The notes beneath the pieces are model-generated. The model did no database searches, was not told the DNA's origin, and saw nothing but the letters and a program-made list of their open reading frames with translations. From Gadus chalcogrammus (Eukaryota; Chordata; Actinopteri; Gadiformes; Gadidae), in the NCBI RefSeq assembly GCF_026213295.1, contig NC_079413.1:21127884-21191883 (forward strand): a DNA stretch of 64,000 bases, given 5' to 3'. Of the stretch, positions 58,158 to 64,000 are shown piece after piece. Position 1 is the stretch's first letter. Every line of letters starts with the position of its first letter. A program made the position numbers and the translations under genes.

Positions 58158-58677
58158 CTGTTCTTCTCTAAAGCCTCTTTAATGTTTCTATGAACTGCAA
58201 CGAGTCAGAATCTGAAAGTATTACGCAGTACAGAAATGTGTGGAATCCTAATTAATAGATATTAGTTAATCTAGATATGAACAGCATACAGCTCTACCCT
58301 CAGTATATATGACAGAAACATTGCAGGATATAGGAATATCAAATAAGAATAGTTTACAAGAATAGTAAGTCTACAGTGTACTTCATGGTGTCAGTGTCTT
58401 TTGAAAACATTGAAAACAACCGCAATACATAAACCCGCCGCTAGATGTCCCCAGTGAGTAATAATATCCAACGACAGCATAGAATGACGCAACATCCGGT
58501 ACGTGCGAACAGCGAGCGCGGATCTTAGATCAGTTTATTTACCAGAAGTTGTGGTCAGAATGCAGTCCGAAAAAATACATAAACTGACCCAGGGCCGGCT
58601 TAGTCTAGACTCGACACACGTTGTGTAAACTGACATCTACTTCCTTGTCGGACGCGACAGTTTCTGGCATCATAGAC
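58158..58677 (+). promoter_or_regulatory. TMEM220-SCO1 intergenic region with SCO1 promoter
   Basis: About 520 bp separate the TMEM220 poly(A) signal from the SCO1 ATG. A CpG-richer patch at 58490-58525 contains an ETS-like ACATCCGG and CGTGCG/GCGAGCGCGG. No TATA box is obvious. Promoter assignment is by position. Confidence 0.4.
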
Positions 58678-62871
<4,194 letters not shown>

Positions 62872-63436
62872 AGACTGGACCGACCTGCTCAGGAGAACCC
62901 CAGGCCATCACCAGGGACTGAATCTCCCGACTCCTGACTGATGATCACACGCTATGATAACAAATGACCAATGATTATTCAGATGCTTATTTTCTATGTA
63001 TTTATTTTTTTAAGAAAAAGCGGTTGTGTGGGTGGACTGCAGTGGTCTTATGGATGGCGGGTTTGTTGCTGCCCCTCCGGCGTGGATTAGAAGTTAAATC
63101 AAAGATAACTCAACCATGAAGTCTGATACACTTTAGAACGCTGGCTGCGTCAGAAGAATGCAATGTAATGGCAGATTGCCTTCACCGTAGGTTGCAGCTA
63201 ATGCCTGGAGCTTTGGGCAGTGAAATAAACACTACCACAACCAGCTTAAAAAAGATGGACCCCATTTCATGATAAAAGTGCAATTTTGAAGAAAAGAAGA
63301 ACTGTTTTTGTTCATTGTAATCACTGTCTTTTTTTTTCGCGATGTTTTGCATTGTTTCTGCACTACTGGCCATCTTGATAAAGGGTTTAACTATTTTCGT
63401 TTCAGTTATTTTTGTTCTGAGATTTAAGAAAATAAA
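62872..63436 (+). other. sco1: SCO1 3' UTR with candidate polyadenylation signals
   Basis: AATAAA occurs at 63224-63229 and 63431-63436. The second is followed by T-rich sequence. Which is used cannot be told. Beyond this to 64000 I see only AT-rich sequence without recognisable genes. Confidence 0.5.
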
Positions 63437-64000
63437 AAAGTAGATTATCGATTTTTTTTATGTACATTTCCATGCGTGATTTTCAAAAAATATATATATA
63501 CATCTGGGTTTGCTACTCAGAGTTTGCTAATCACTTCCTACTTTTGTGATGATCATTAAAGACATCAACAGATGAATTAACTTATCTAATATTTCATAAG
63601 AGAGAAAGCTTTTGTCACAAATATGACTTTCTATGAACAATGCAATAATCAATGCAGCTTGCATTATAACACAATGTCGAAGCATGCAAAAAATAGGTTT
63701 CAGTTTTATTTTCTTTCTAGTCATTAAAGGAAAAGCTGCTGTTGAATTAGAAGAGTTCTTGTGTCTGGCTGTGAGTTTGCGTGCATGCTATGCGTAGGCT
63801 GAATCGCAATCGTGTCAAGACAAATCAGATTGGCCAATACACACTGAAGATAAATTCACTAATTTTAAAATTACAAAAATTATCCCTTTCTGGCGAACAG
63901 AATGTTGCAGCAGGCAAAAATAATATATGTATACTTTTTTTTTTATTCCGATTATTAATTTATCTGCATCCAGACAGAATCGTTCTAGCGAGAATCGCGA
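63437..64000. other. AT-rich downstream sequence, nothing recognised
   Basis: No exon-like translation, splice pair, repeat with clear ends or RNA gene was seen. A short (TA)n sits at 63490-63500. Confidence 0.5.

Overview
This window is nuclear DNA of a ray-finned fish. Its genes are split by GT-AG introns, it is crowded with long (CA/TG)n microsatellites, and it carries tRNA-derived SINEs, a LINE fragment and non-autonomous DNA transposons of types common in teleosts. The very high density of dinucleotide and poly-C/G tracts would suit a gadiform (cod-like) genome, but the species is a guess. There are no bacterial operons, CRISPR arrays or canonical rRNA/tRNA genes.

Three protein genes can be assembled exon by exon with consistent reading phase. 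TMEM104 lies on the minus strand, with nine coding exons from 55251 down to 7970. It encodes 494 aa, a multi-pass membrane protein of the amino-acid-transporter (AAAP/SLC38-like) fold, and has introns of up to 19.3 kb. TMEM220 lies on the plus strand (56615-58066, six exons, 170 aa) and is head-to-head with TMEM104 across a short shared promoter region. SCO1 follows on the plus strand (58678-62871, seven exons, 298 aa) and is the mitochondrial copper chaperone for cytochrome c oxidase assembly, with its CPDIC motif and the distal copper-binding His both present. The assignments rest on recognising the translated exons as orthologues of the human proteins.

Layout: 1-7.5 kb is the left intergenic flank, with a minisatellite of 16 palindromic units just beyond the TMEM104 3' end. 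8.0-55.3 kb is TMEM104, mostly intron filled with repeats. 55.3-56.6 kb is the bidirectional promoter region. 56.6-62.9 kb holds TMEM220 and SCO1. 62.9-64 kb is the SCO1 3' UTR and downstream DNA.

The most notable non-genic structures are: (i) a minisatellite whose core is a perfect match to the p53 half-site consensus; (ii) a (TG)58(TC)n tract that is the polypyrimidine region of the SCO1 exon carrying the copper motif; (iii) about 530 bp of nearly pure homopurine/homopyrimidine DNA abutting the TMEM104 exon 4 acceptor; (iv) a minisatellite made of copies of the TMEM104 exon 5 splice-donor region, split by a TTAA-flanked element; (v) four hAT-like elements with exact 8-bp target duplications, one inside a minisatellite and one 47 bp from a SCO1 splice acceptor. 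The genes show no evident joint pathway; only SCO1 is clearly mitochondrial.
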